The notes below the pieces were generated by a model. The model did no database searches. It was given only the letters and a program-made list of their open reading frames with translations, and was not told the origin of the DNA. The position numbers and the translations under genes are program-made. From CAWDMC01 sp963803295 (GTDB lineage: Bacteria; Acidobacteriota; Terriglobia; UBA7540), in the NCBI GenBank assembly GCA_963803295.1, contig CAWDMC010000002.1, forward strand, positions 1-64,000: a stretch of 64,000 nucleotides of DNA, read 5' to 3'. Shown here one piece after another: positions 1-9,217 of this stretch. Within the stretch, counting starts at the first letter, position 1. The number at the start of each line of letters is the position of its first letter.

Positions 1-584
1 GGAATCTCTTTCCTGAACACAGCAAAGCGCATGACTCCCATCCAGCCGTACATTCCGAGTTGCCACGCGGTCAGGGACAATGTGTCGGCCTTGAGTGCCT
101 GCAGCAATTCTTTGCCAAAGGGAAGATTCCGCATAGGAGCGATCGCGAGGTACTGAAAGGCAATGCCAATCAAGAACGCGAACGCATAATCCAGCGCCCA
201 GGCGCCGAAGAGGGCCACACCCGCAATCACAAAGGGCGCAGCGAAGCGAACCCATTCGGCGATGATATCGCCTAACGTGCAGCCAGCGCCGCAATGCGTC
301 GCACTAATTGCGACGGCTACGGCGTAGGGTCTTTCCTGACTCGAACCTTCGTTGCCTTTCCGTTTGGTGTCTTCGACGCCGTGATGTGTCGACGTGCGGC
401 CGAATTGGAAATAGGCCCACAGGCCGAGGGGGCCCGACCACAGCGTCGTGACCGGCCAAACAACACTCATGATGCCCATTTGCTGTTTGTTTCCCCGCAG
501 AATGTCGACTGAGATTACTCCTGCGCAAAAAACGGCGCTCACCAGTGAAATAATCGCCAGGGTGTGAAGCCAGTTCGCTACCAT
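1..584 (-). CDS. DUF4396-type membrane protein, 3' end beyond window
   Basis: The minus strand is open from an ATG at 584 to the window edge (194 codons, no stop), so the C-terminus is missing. The translation begins MVANWLHTLAIISLVSAVF and has about four hydrophobic segments. A central motif, ATHCGAGCTLGDIIAEW, is the hallmark I associate with DUF4396 proteins; its Cys/His residues may bind a metal or copper, which is inference. An earlier stretch, GIMSVVWPVTTLWSGPLG, also fits the family. The protein is integral to the inner membrane and its function is not established. The next minus-strand gene upstream is the DUF1275 gene at 670-1357. Confidence 0.8.
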   Translation of the reverse strand, partial: MVANWLHTLAIISLVSAVFCAGVISVDILRGNKQQMGIMSVVWPVTTLWSGPLGLWAYFQFGRTSTHHGVEDTKRKGNEGSSQERPYAVAVAISATHCGAGCTLGDIIAEWVRFAAPFVIAGVALFGAWALDYAFAFLIGIAFQYLAIAPMRNLPFGKELLQALKADTLSLTAWQLGMYGWMGVMRFAVFRKEI

Positions 585-669
585 CGATTCGCCTCCCGCG
601 CAAAATGCCGGGCATCTGCCCGCGCCCGCACAGCATGGCGAGTACGCTACCTGGGCGCTATCTGTGCCA

Positions 670-1357
670 TTAATCCCTGAATGACCGAATCTGCACGGCC
701 CCGACTGCGGCCAAGAGAATCAACGCCGATAGCGCTTTGTGCTTGTAGACCAGGGCTCCCGCAGCAGCGGCCAAGACGTAACAAACCAACATCGCGGCAA
801 GAAGCGGCGGTGAGTTCCTGCGGGGATCGACTCCCGGTTCGCTCTTAGAGAGCAAAGACACGACAGCGGTCGTAATTGTCCCCGTGATGAACGTAGTTAC
901 CACCCCGGAAGAGTCTGAGCCGGCGAACCGCGACACTCTGAATACCTAAAGCACATGCAGCGGTTGCAATTAGGGCGGCCGTGGTCCAGTGCGGCGTCGG
1001 CGCCGACGAGAACGAGAGTAGCAGCGCAAACGCGACCACGAAGGGAAGTTGCAACCTAACGCCTAACTTCAGTTCGCCTCTCCATTCCTCACCCCGATGG
1101 GGCTGAACGAGCACGAAACCGGCCATTAAGGCGCCTGCTGCAAACGCGCACAAGGCGGTAGTGCAGAGAAGCAAACGAGACCGATCGGGCCCCACCACCG
1201 CCAGCCCGAGCACGACTGTGTTTTCCGTCATGTTCGCAGTGAAGACGCCCGAGCGTAGATAACTCAGCGCGTCCATTATCCCGGCTACACAAGTCAATAC
1301 GAACAGATTGACCGTCGTCCGAAGGGTCAGCTCTGTCGATCCACTGTCTTGTGTCAT
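670..1357 (-). pseudogene. DUF1275 (YoaK-like) membrane protein, one frameshift
   Basis: Two overlapping frames together give one DUF1275-like protein. The first (from 1357) contains FVLTCVAGIMDALSYL and FTANMTENTVVLGLA and runs to AVRRLRLF. The second continues with SGVVTTFITGTITTAVVSLL to the stop at 670. The family normally reads VRRL followed directly by the GV(S/V)TT(F/Y)ITGT motif, so a single extra base near 905-920, within ctcttccgg, explains the break. With that base removed the reading is RRLRLSGVVTTFITGT. It would be a polytopic inner-membrane protein of about 228 residues with unknown transport role. Either a real pseudogene or a sequencing error. Confidence 0.75.
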
Positions 1358-1698
1358 CCGCTATTTTCCTGAGATACCGATTGACTCCCCGGACCAAACC
1401 AACACCAATGTAGTTGGGGATATCGAAATGAGTTTCGCCGCGCTCGATGCGGCAGGCTTTGAGGCGGGCCGCATCGCATCAGAACAATGGCCGCATCGTC
1501 ATACGGATGGACAAGGCGGGCTGGTGAGAAGCGATTTGTGCGAGGTAGGCTTCCTTCTCGGGATTAAATGTATTTGCATGCGGTTGGTGTAGGGTCTGGG
1601 TCTTGGCCAGTCAACCGGCCGCGTGCCCGGCGCGAGACTGAGAGCAAAGGAATCCTCCAGCTGCCGAAGGACCCTGCCCGAAAGCTGCGAACCAAAAG
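1358..1698. other. intergenic region, no gene recognised
   Basis: About 340 bases between the DUF1275 gene start and the 3' end of the HEAT-repeat gene. Short open frames exist on both strands but none resembles a known family or has a convincing ribosome binding site. It should hold the promoter of the DUF1275 gene and the terminator of neither neighbour can be identified by eye. Confidence 0.4.
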
Positions 1699-4600
1699 CT
1701 ACTGGACCGCTTGTCCGGCCCGATACTGTGTTGCCGTTTCGAGCGTTGCTCCGCGTATCCATTCGAGGATGGTCTTGTACTGCCAGCTCGACTCATTGCC
1801 TCGCCAGCGTTGACCGCCGTTGTGGGTTGCCAGGTAGTCTCCCACGTCGCCTCCGGCATCCGTCGGCCGCGTCGGCTTGATCAGCATCAAGCTGTGCGTA
1901 GGATCGTTAATGCTCACGACCCGCATCGCGTACTTGTAGTTCTCTTCGCTATCCTGCGGAGAGAAGGTGCCCTCCTCGTTAGGCGGATGCAACTTGAAGA
2001 TGACGTGGCTGGCGTGGCAAAAGACACAAGCCTTGCCATCGGGCCCGACTGTGGCGAGGATCGGCTCCACACGGGCGACGAAGAAGTTGTAATCAAGTAC
2101 GGAGCCGGGTTGCACGTCCGCCAATGCTTCGGACAACTTCTTTCCGGCTAATACCCGCTGCGCGATGACCTGAAGGCGGGGGTTCGACTCCTGCTGTAGT
2201 CTCTCGAGAGCGGCTCGGAAGTCCTGACGCTGCTCAATCCCTTTTACTTTGCGAAGCAGGTCCAAGGCGGCCGCGCGAACGTTGGCGTCCCGGTCATCGA
2301 TGCTCGCCATGACCGTACTCAGGACGACAGGTTGGGCGAGAAAGTCAGGGTCCTTGTAAAACTTATTGTGGCCGAGGAAATAAGCTTGATCCTGGGATAC
2401 AGCCCCGCCCGATACGCCGAGATGCCGACGCATGAACTTGGGATCATTGACCTCTTCTATCAGGATGCCATGCTCGGAGCTTCCAAAATGCTCAAACGCC
2501 TGCGACACCTGCGCCGCAGTCTTTGGATCGGTAAGAAAGTGTTCCAGACAGATCCGGATCGCAGCCCGCTGGATACTCGGGTCTGGGTCGGTCAAACCCG
2601 CGAATATCTGGTCCCGCAGTTTCATATCTTGCATAAGCTGGCTGAATCCCGACGCAGCGTCGAGCACTTCGGGGTAATTGGATGGTCGCGGCTGACGTTC
2701 GAGCAAGGAGCGGAGAGCGGCTTGCACCCCCGGCTCGCGGCTCAACGCTGAACCGGCTGGCAGGCTGGCCAGGAGGGGCAATACCACGGCTTGACTATCC
2801 GGATTCCCCCGCTCAAGGATTTGAACCACTGTCTTTACTAGCGTGGCATCGGGCAATTCGGGTCCAGCGAGGTTGAGGACTCCTCGCTGCCCGTTTTCGT
2901 AAACATAGCGGACCGTCTTCTGCACCTCGGCGCTCGGATCAAGGGAGAGCTTCAATACCGCGAGGGCGAATCGCGGGTCTCCCGCTCCACTGAGCGTGCT
3001 GCCCGCCTTGAGCACCTCTATTTTCGTCCTGTCAGCCACGCCGCGTCCGCTTAGGCACGCGAGCAGAGCGTTCTCCAGCTCGGGACCGGAGTTGGGGAAG
3101 AAGTGAATCAGGTCGCTGTCATTTCCGACGCGGGTTTGATAGAAGCCGTTGTGAACATCGTACTTGAAGTCGACCGTTTCACGATATGGCGGATATTCGT
3201 AGCCAGGTGTGTGAAGATCAGGCACACCTCCAACATACTTAGTGAGCACCGCCGGCAAACCGATCGAAACGGTCCCTTCCTTCACCCGTGGCAGGGCGTA
3301 GTGTCGAACGTGGAAGTCCCACAGCGCATTCAGGATAGCCTCACGGCCTTCCGCACTCGACGCCACCAGCACGCGAGCTAGCACCTTTGCCTGGTCGCGG
3401 GCCACCGCTTCATAGCCGGATTCGATGGCCTCCTTGTCGCTCTGGGTGGAGGCCGTCTTGATCCAGGCCGCCAGGTAACCAGTGTTCTCATCCAGCACGT
3501 CGTAAACGCTCTCCTGGAGGCCCCGGCGAACCATTGGATCCGACTCGGCGCCGAGGCGTGCGGTGAGCGACTCCATAATGCTGTTGCGCTCGTCGCGGTG
3601 GTCAATTTGCCAGTAATACCAACGCCACAAGCCAGACGCCGCTTGGAAACGCACAAACGGCACGGGGTCCTTGAGATCGGCCGTGAGCGCGGCCAGCAGT
3701 TGGGGGTCATCGGTGAGAGATTTGAAATGCTGGTTGAAGACGCGGGCGGCGCCCCAACGGGTGCGCGCGTCAGAAGATCGAAGCGCCGCGGCCAGAAGGC
3801 TGCGCCCGTTGGCGGCCACCTTCGGTCGCCTTGACACGATCATGCGGATCGCATAAGCCGCGCTACACTGCACCATTTTGGTCGGGTCGCCGAGCGCCTG
3901 GGTGAGTATAGGAAGCGCACCAGGATCCGCCATATGCCCCAGCGCTCGAGCCGCTGCCTCACGCGCCAGAGGCTGATCGCTGGCAGCCAGGATATTGCGG
4001 ATTTGGCGCAACACCGGCTCCGGCGCCGGGTCCCAGAACTGATCAAGCTGAGTCAGCAGCAGCGGCAGATTTTCTGTTGCCAACTCCGTAGGCGGGGGAG
4101 GATAGGCAGCGTCCCAGTTCTTTGCTTGAGTAGTCCCGGGATAAAGCGTGGAGAGCGCCATCACCGCAAACTGCGTGGCGCGGAAGGGAGTGTTGAAGCC
4201 TTGGTAGACGGGATCGCCTTCCCAACTTCCCTCCGGGCGCTGAGCACGGAGGCAGGCCTGGACGGCGCGGGCCAAGTGTGGGTCTGTTTCGGGTCGCCTG
4301 CCGGCAAGCGCCAGGGCCAAGATGGCATGATAGCTGATGAAGTCCGCAGGCTTGGCCATCTTGTCCAGAGGATATGGCCACGTCCCCTCCGGCGTCTCGA
4401 AGGTGTAAAGCTGGTCAATGAGCTGATTGAGCTGCGCCGCGTATTTCTGACGATTGACCGTGGCCAGAAAGTGGATCTTCCAATTAAGGTCGATCATGTT
4501 CTTCGGTTCGTAGGGCAGGGCTAGACGTTCCACCTTGTCGCGCTCGGCCAGCCACTGCACGTCGTGGGTCTGCTGATAAAGCAGATCAAAGGTCTGCCAG

Positions 4601-6003
4601 CTCTGTGTGGCGATTTCGAAGGGGCTGACCTCCGGTTCGCAACCGTCGGCTTCGTCACCCGGCATCTGCTTGACATCCCTGTAGTGAATCTTCAGGAAAT
4701 TGGCGTAGGGAATGTCGAAACCGCTCCTTGGCGAATCGTGGGTCACGTTGGCTTCATATTGGTGCTCAATCACCGGCAGCCGGCTGGCGACGGTACGAGC
4801 AGAGTAAATCACTCGCACCCAGTTGGTGCCGGGCTCGCCGTAAAGCGGCCGAGCGTTGTTGTAGATGCGGTCCGTGATGAATTCGAGCGCTTCCCGTTGG
4901 GTTGGCGGGTAGCCATTCCGGATAGCGGTCAGATAGCCGCGGGCGGTGAATTGGGTGGGGTGGCAAGCGATGCAGAGCTGCGTTTCTGAATGGGCCATCG
5001 TCGTTCGTAGCGCCACGGCGCCACGCCGCGGTTCATTGGAAAGCCACGTATCCCCCATATCGATCAGGAAATCCATTCCGGTGCGTACGGCTTGGCGGGG
5101 ATCGGTGTAAGGGGGGATCGGGTAGTCGTACGTCCGTACCTGGTAGGGCGGATGATTGGCGGCCACTCTCACAAAATAGATCTGGCCCGGGTTTAGGATG
5201 CGAGTGCGAAATTTGTATAGGCCGGGATAATTCTGTGTTGCCTCAATGCTGTAGACAGACTCTCCTTGCCGGTACGGAACCACATCCGGCTGCCCGGCAC
5301 CGTTCTTCCCCAACGTGAAAATATCGATATCGAGCGGCACGTCGCGGTCCGTTGTGGTCAGCTCAAAGTAGACCAAGCGGGGCTCGTTCCCGGGGAACCT
5401 AAACCGAAACCACTGGAAACCCTTGAGCATCGCGGCGTAGGCGTCTTCGGTAGGCGAGGGTGCGTAGGGCCGCTCATCGGAGCTGCCGTAGATTGTCTGG
5501 CCGAACTCAAACGGCTGGGCGGTTTGCCACGTGCCATTCGGAGCGGCAGCAATGACCCCAACCAGGCGTCCATCGCTCATTGACGCAGATTTTGATTCGG
5601 GCACCCGCCGGAAAGTAGCGGAGATTGGTGGTGGCGCGGCCCTTCCGGGACTGCCGCGCAAGGTCGCCACTACGGGGCCGCTCGTTCGAGCTCGGAACGT
5701 GAAATAGAAGTCGAGGTCGGCAGAATGTAGCCACTTGTCAGTGATCGAACCCTGAGCATCCGAGATGCCGACGTGAACAGCATCCTTGCCTTGAATACGA
5801 GCCGGATCTTTGATCGAAACCGTGACCGCGTAAAGCGACCCTGCCTGAGCCTGTCCGAGGGTGATCCGGTTCGCTGGAGTAGCGATTTCGTCAGCGTGTC
5901 CGGCGTGTACTGAGTGAAGAATCGAGATTGCTAGAAGCAGTCCCGCTCCCCCCATGAGCACTTGGAAAAGGACCCCCAACGGTCTTGTACCGGTCCGCAC
6001 CAC
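1699..6003 (-). CDS. giant exported HEAT-repeat protein with two c-type heme sites
   Basis: A 1,434-residue protein. An N-terminal signal sequence or anchor (hydrophobic about 10-30, then HSVHAGHADE) sends it out of the cytoplasm. Residues about 40-290 are beta-rich and look like a carbohydrate-binding or pre-peptidase-like region. A CIACH heme motif lies at about 343-347, followed by an all-alpha region resembling prenyltransferase/squalene-cyclase repeats (about 500-620, with AVQACLRAQRPEGSWEGD). A long stretch of HEAT/PBS-lyase-like repeats follows (about 640-1,260, e.g. AREAAARALGHMADPGALPIL). The C-terminal domain carries CVFCH at about 1327-1331. Each CxxCH implies covalently bound heme, so a periplasmic electron-transfer or heme-dependent role is likely; the substrate is unknown. 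The frame is intact over 4.3 kb and the gene stands alone. Confidence 0.75.
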   Translation of the reverse strand: MVRTGTRPLGVLFQVLMGGAGLLLAISILHSVHAGHADEIATPANRITLGQAQAGSLYAVTVSIKDPARIQGKDAVHVGISDAQGSITDKWLHSADLDFYFTFRARTSGPVVATLRGSPGRAAPPPISATFRRVPESKSASMSDGRLVGVIAAAPNGTWQTAQPFEFGQTIYGSSDERPYAPSPTEDAYAAMLKGFQWFRFRFPGNEPRLVYFELTTTDRDVPLDIDIFTLGKNGAGQPDVVPYRQGESVYSIEATQNYPGLYKFRTRILNPGQIYFVRVAANHPPYQVRTYDYPIPPYTDPRQAVRTGMDFLIDMGDTWLSNEPRRGAVALRTTMAHSETQLCIACHPTQFTARGYLTAIRNGYPPTQREALEFITDRIYNNARPLYGEPGTNWVRVIYSARTVASRLPVIEHQYEANVTHDSPRSGFDIPYANFLKIHYRDVKQMPGDEADGCEPEVSPFEIATQSWQTFDLLYQQTHDVQWLAERDKVERLALPYEPKNMIDLNWKIHFLATVNRQKYAAQLNQLIDQLYTFETPEGTWPYPLDKMAKPADFISYHAILALALAGRRPETDPHLARAVQACLRAQRPEGSWEGDPVYQGFNTPFRATQFAVMALSTLYPGTTQAKNWDAAYPPPPTELATENLPLLLTQLDQFWDPAPEPVLRQIRNILAASDQPLAREAAARALGHMADPGALPILTQALGDPTKMVQCSAAYAIRMIVSRRPKVAANGRSLLAAALRSSDARTRWGAARVFNQHFKSLTDDPQLLAALTADLKDPVPFVRFQAASGLWRWYYWQIDHRDERNSIMESLTARLGAESDPMVRRGLQESVYDVLDENTGYLAAWIKTASTQSDKEAIESGYEAVARDQAKVLARVLVASSAEGREAILNALWDFHVRHYALPRVKEGTVSIGLPAVLTKYVGGVPDLHTPGYEYPPYRETVDFKYDVHNGFYQTRVGNDSDLIHFFPNSGPELENALLACLSGRGVADRTKIEVLKAGSTLSGAGDPRFALAVLKLSLDPSAEVQKTVRYVYENGQRGVLNLAGPELPDATLVKTVVQILERGNPDSQAVVLPLLASLPAGSALSREPGVQAALRSLLERQPRPSNYPEVLDAASGFSQLMQDMKLRDQIFAGLTDPDPSIQRAAIRICLEHFLTDPKTAAQVSQAFEHFGSSEHGILIEEVNDPKFMRRHLGVSGGAVSQDQAYFLGHNKFYKDPDFLAQPVVLSTVMASIDDRDANVRAAALDLLRKVKGIEQRQDFRAALERLQQESNPRLQVIAQRVLAGKKLSEALADVQPGSVLDYNFFVARVEPILATVGPDGKACVFCHASHVIFKLHPPNEEGTFSPQDSEENYKYAMRVVSINDPTHSLMLIKPTRPTDAGGDVGDYLATHNGGQRWRGNESSWQYKTILEWIRGATLETATQYRAGQAVQ

Positions 6004-6148
6004 CCACCTCCCGAGAAGGCAGAAAGACTGCCCTCGTTAAGACTTGTTCTAGGAATAGTATACCTGCCGAGTAAAAGACCAGCTAATCGAATAAGCCTCA
6101 GACCAGACAACAGACAGATGAGCATATCAGCGAAGTGGTCAGCCTAAC

Positions 6149-6475
6149 GACCTCCCCTTGCCCGTGGAAGTTGGTCAAGCGATCGCTGCTTATCTGCGGC
6201 AGGGACGGCCACGAGGTAGCAGTCGGCGTGTGGTTTTTGCCAGCCAGAGCTCCGATCCGTGGCTTTCGAGGAGCCAGCGATCCGTCGTTCGGCATCGCGT
6301 CTTGCGTGCTGGCGTCGATGCTGCCACTTACGGGGGCCCATCAGTTTCGACATGGATTAGCCACCGGGATCTTGCACGAAGGCGCCTAGCGCGGTGAGAT
6401 CCGCGTCTCTACACGAAGGTTGACGTCGATGCCCGGCGAACGCTCGCCTTGCCTTGGCCGGGAGGTATGCGATGA
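6149..6475 (+). pseudogene. remnant of tyrosine recombinase (C-terminal catalytic part)
   Basis: Read in three frames the plus strand gives successive pieces of a phage-type integrase C-terminus: LPLPVEVGQAIAAYLRQGRP, then ARAPIRGF, then GAHQFRHGLATGIL (the HxxR box), then YTKVDVDARRTLALPWPGG before TGA at 6473-6475. The last piece holds the position of the nucleophilic tyrosine. The segment expected between the HxxR box and the tyrosine is partly deleted, and at least two frameshifts are present, so it cannot be functional. The ending PWPGG(A/M)R followed by an overlapping ATG of another recombinase is typical of recombinase-trio (RIT-like) arrays. Confidence 0.7.
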
Positions 6476-6551
6476 ACACCCTCGGCAAGCGGTTCGGGAT
6501 TACTTATCGTTATGTGCTCCGCGACGAGGATTTTGTCCTCGTTTCAGAAGA
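6472..6551 (+). pseudogene. truncated start of a second tyrosine recombinase
   Basis: An ATG at 6472 overlaps the stop of the preceding recombinase remnant (ATGA). With one frame change the translation reads as MN, then LRQAVRDYLSLRR and GF, which matches the start of the N-terminal SAM-like core-binding domain of tyrosine recombinases (typical form LRxALxDYLAxRRALGF). Similarity stops near 6550, where the oppositely oriented unknown gene ends. This supports loss of the rest of a recombinase array by deletion or insertion. Identification rests on a short stretch. Confidence 0.5.
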
Positions 6552-8105
6552 TCATGCTGCCGTTTTGAGACCGACAGCGCTCAGGAGTGCATCCAGATCA
6601 TTGCCGAGGCGTTGATACAAACGGTCGAGTTCGCATCGTTTCTCTTCCGCTAGTTTGTGATCCCCGGCAAAGGGCTTGAGGATGCCGGCGGTAAGAGGTG
6701 CATAGATTCGTTCGAAGAGCTTGAGAAAGACCAGACAGATGGAGTAGCCCTTGCCGATCAGTCGATAGCGGCGGGAGTGAGGAAGCTTTTCTAGAAGCCC
6801 TTTGGCGCGTAGCTTGGACAGGTCATAGCGGAGCGAGGCCAGAGAGTAGTGGGCTGGGCTCCGACCGAGAGCATCCAACGCCGGGCCATAGAGATCGGCA
6901 GTGGTGAAGGTTCCACCCACGACGAGGTTGGCGAAGCGAACGAGGGAGTGCATGACCGCCAGTTGGCGGGGATGGTCGAGTTTCAGGCCGGGGAGGCGCT
7001 TGCCGTTGGGAAGCCTGGTGGGCTCGGCCAGTTGGCGCAGTTGCCCACGGTCGACAAAGGTTTCCAGGATGTCTTGCTGGACATTTTGATAGTTGTCGAT
7101 GATCGCGGACATCCGCTCCTGCAGTCGAGGGAGATTTTCGACGTTCTTGTTGACGCCATAATCGTAGACGTTGTTAGTGGCCGGTTCGGTACGCCATAAG
7201 CGATGGTCGCGAACGTACTGCTTGGCGAAGCCATGTCCGTAATGAGTCCGGATTACGGGATTGGGCAGGTCAAGATCTTCGATTACCGTCTGTAACTTGC
7301 CCCTATATTGTTGGGTCACTTTGCGGCCGAAAGATCTTCTTGGGCTGCCCCAGGGTCCGATTCAGGTCCAGCAGGCGCTGGGTGAGTTGGTCGACAGCGG
7401 CGCGGCGATGAAAGATGAGATTGTCACCGTACTCCACCTGGGAGAAGAAGAGCCGGTGTTGACAGCCTGCCGACTGTCGCTCCCGCGGCGTAAAGAAGGG
7501 AGTGAGGGCGGCCAGCCATTTCTGGCCACAGCGCAGGAAAAGCATTGGTGCACTGTTGAAAGTCGATTCCTGCTTCCCGCAGGCGAAGAGCCAGCCAGTG
7601 GTGCTGGTTCAGACATACCCTTGCCGAGAAGGGAAAATAGGAGCACAAGCGCACAAACATTCGGCCCCAGCGTTGGTCATTCAGGTAGAAATTGTACTGG
7701 TTAACCCAGCGTTGCTTGAATTCCAGGTGCGGCTGTCGTTCAGCTCTCCGCCGCTCGCCACCAGGATGCGGGCGGGTTCCCGAGCCTTGAGAATCAAGGC
7801 CACGCGATCGGCGGAGCAGCCTCGAAGATACTTCTGTACGAAGTCGTCCCGTCGTTCTTCCTGGGGCGCTTCCAGGACCGGAGCACCCCATTTTTCGGAT
7901 CGGTTCTTCAGCCAGTACTGGAACTGGTCGGCGGTCTTCGTCAGGGCCTGCCGGGTCACTCTTTTTCCTTCGCGGTAGGTATTAAAGAACCCAGCACGCG
8001 CTCGGGTTGTTGGAACGGCTGGATCAAACCGTTCAGCAGGATGCGATCGAAGCAGCGATAGCGGAACTGGATGCTATGCTGATGATGCTCGTAGAAGGCG
8101 TTCAT
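6552..8105 (-). pseudogene. multi-frameshifted gene of unrecognised family (element-associated?)
   Basis: Five minus-strand frame segments join into one protein of about 500 residues: MNAFYEHHQHSIQFRYRCFD (start 8105), TRQALTKTADQFQYW, FKQRWVNQYNFYLNDQRWGR, CLNQHHWLALRLREAGIDFQ, then VEYGDNLIFHRRAAVDQL, and an intact 255-residue tail (6552-7319) containing GKLQTVIEDLDLPNPVIR and LASLRYDLSKLRAKGLLEKL. The tail looks like a winged-helix region (YDLSKLRxKGLLxKLPHSRRYRL). At least four frameshifts fall near 8000, 7730, 7550 and 7320. I recall similar hypothetical proteins occurring repeatedly in acidobacterial and planctomycete genomes but know no function. Its place beside recombinase debris suggests a mobile or passenger gene. 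Confidence 0.55.
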
Positions 8106-8193
8106 GGTGCGCTCCTGTGGGGTGAGATACCAGGAGCATAGCGCTGTGAGCGCCTTCGCGAGCAACACTTTCTATCGCTATCGAACGGGATAT

Positions 8194-8210
8194 CAAGGGC
8201 TGAGCCCTTG
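8194..8210. terminator. short hairpin after the LuxR regulator
   Basis: CAAGGGC-tga-GCCCTTG forms a perfect 7-bp stem with a 3-base loop just beyond the stop of the minus-strand response regulator at 8216. No clear U-run follows, so it is only a candidate terminator or processing site. Confidence 0.3.
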
Positions 8211-8215
8211 GCTAG

Positions 8216-8878
8216 TTAGGGCTGAGCCAAGCCATGGTTAACTGCAAAGAGCGCCAACTCGAGGCGGCTGGAGACACCCATCTTGTCAAAGATGTTAGTG
8301 ACATGGTGCTTGACCGTCGATTCGCTGATCGAGAATTCTCCGGCGATATCCTTATTCGAATAGCCCGCGCTAACTCTGGTTACAATTTGAAGCTCGCGCT
8401 GAGTTAGACCAAACTTAATTGAGGTGCCGTGGGCCGGGCGCAGTTCACTGACGGTGCGCAGGATGTCAGTCACCCTTTTGCGGTCGATCCAATAAAAGCC
8501 ACTCATCACCACGCGAATGCACTCGACCAAAACCTCGAGGGCAGACTCTTTAAGCACAACACCGCGGGCGCCCAGTTGTAGAGCTTCAACAATCTGGCTT
8601 TTTTCAATAGTGGCGGTCAAGATGATCGTGCGCAATGGGCCTGCGGATGATTCCATATCTCGCAGCGCCTCGAGACCGCTCCGACGAGGCATCAGGAGGT
8701 CAAGCAGCAGTATGTCAGGCCGAAGCTTTTTGACCAACTCGACCGCCTCCGCGCCATCGGCGGCCTCACCCGCCACACGGAAGCCTGTTTCTTCCTCCAG
8801 AAGCTTGCGCAGACCCTGACGAAAGAGCGTGTGATCGTCAGCAATGAGGATCTGAACGGCGCTGGACCGGTCGCTCAT
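8216..8878 (-). CDS. NarL/FixJ-family response regulator (REC + LuxR HTH)
   Basis: A 220-residue cytoplasmic two-component regulator. The receiver domain spans about 9-125, with acidic residues D14/D15, the phosphoacceptor D60 in DILLLDLLMP and the switch threonine in IILTATIE. A C-terminal LuxR helix-turn-helix follows (about 152-215: LTQRELQIVTRVSAGYSNKDIAGEFSIS read in two parts). Length and layout are standard. No sensor kinase is next to it, so its signal is unknown. The ATG at 8878 overlaps by four bases the end of the upstream small exported protein gene, so the two are probably cotranscribed. Confidence 0.9.
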   Translation of the reverse strand: MSDRSSAVQILIADDHTLFRQGLRKLLEEETGFRVAGEAADGAEAVELVKKLRPDILLLDLLMPRRSGLEALRDMESSAGPLRTIILTATIEKSQIVEALQLGARGVVLKESALEVLVECIRVVMSGFYWIDRKRVTDILRTVSELRPAHGTSIKFGLTQRELQIVTRVSAGYSNKDIAGEFSISESTVKHHVTNIFDKMGVSSRLELALFAVNHGLAQP

Positions 8879-9195
8879 CGGTCTTTTCCCTTGCGCTTTG
8901 CGGACTTACACTCCTGCTTCAGGTTGCGAACCTCAGCCTTCTGTTCACGCCGGAACAATTGCCGCTGCATCTTCATATTGTGCTGGAAGCGCCGATGCTG
9001 CTCGGGGGATTGCGGGTGCCGCTTCATCACGTTCTTCATCGCCCGCTGCTGGCCGGCGAACATCTTTCGCTGCTGCTTCTGCTGCCTGCGAAGCTCATGC
9101 ATTTCCCGGTTGGGAGCGCCACCCGCCTTTGCCGTCTTCGGGACCGAACCAATCGCCAAAGTCAAGACGGCAAGTAACAAGAACCTTCGCATCAA
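8875..9195 (-). CDS. small exported basic, Gln/Arg-rich protein
   Basis: A 106-residue protein with a clear signal peptide (MRRFLLLAVLTLAIGSVPKTAKAGG, cleavage likely after AKA). The mature part is almost all charged and polar helix rich in R, K, Q and M (QQKQQRKMFAGQQRAMKN), likely a periplasmic coiled coil. No domain is recognised; repeated QxxxRKMF-type spacing recalls stress-related periplasmic proteins, but that is weak. The 3' end overlaps the response regulator start by four bases. A start at the second Met (one codon in) is equally possible. Confidence 0.7.
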   Translation of the reverse strand: MMRRFLLLAVLTLAIGSVPKTAKAGGAPNREMHELRRQQKQQRKMFAGQQRAMKNVMKRHPQSPEQHRRFQHNMKMQRQLFRREQKAEVRNLKQECKSAKRKGKDR

Positions 9196-9217
9196 GCCTC
9201 CAGATCAAATCGCACGT

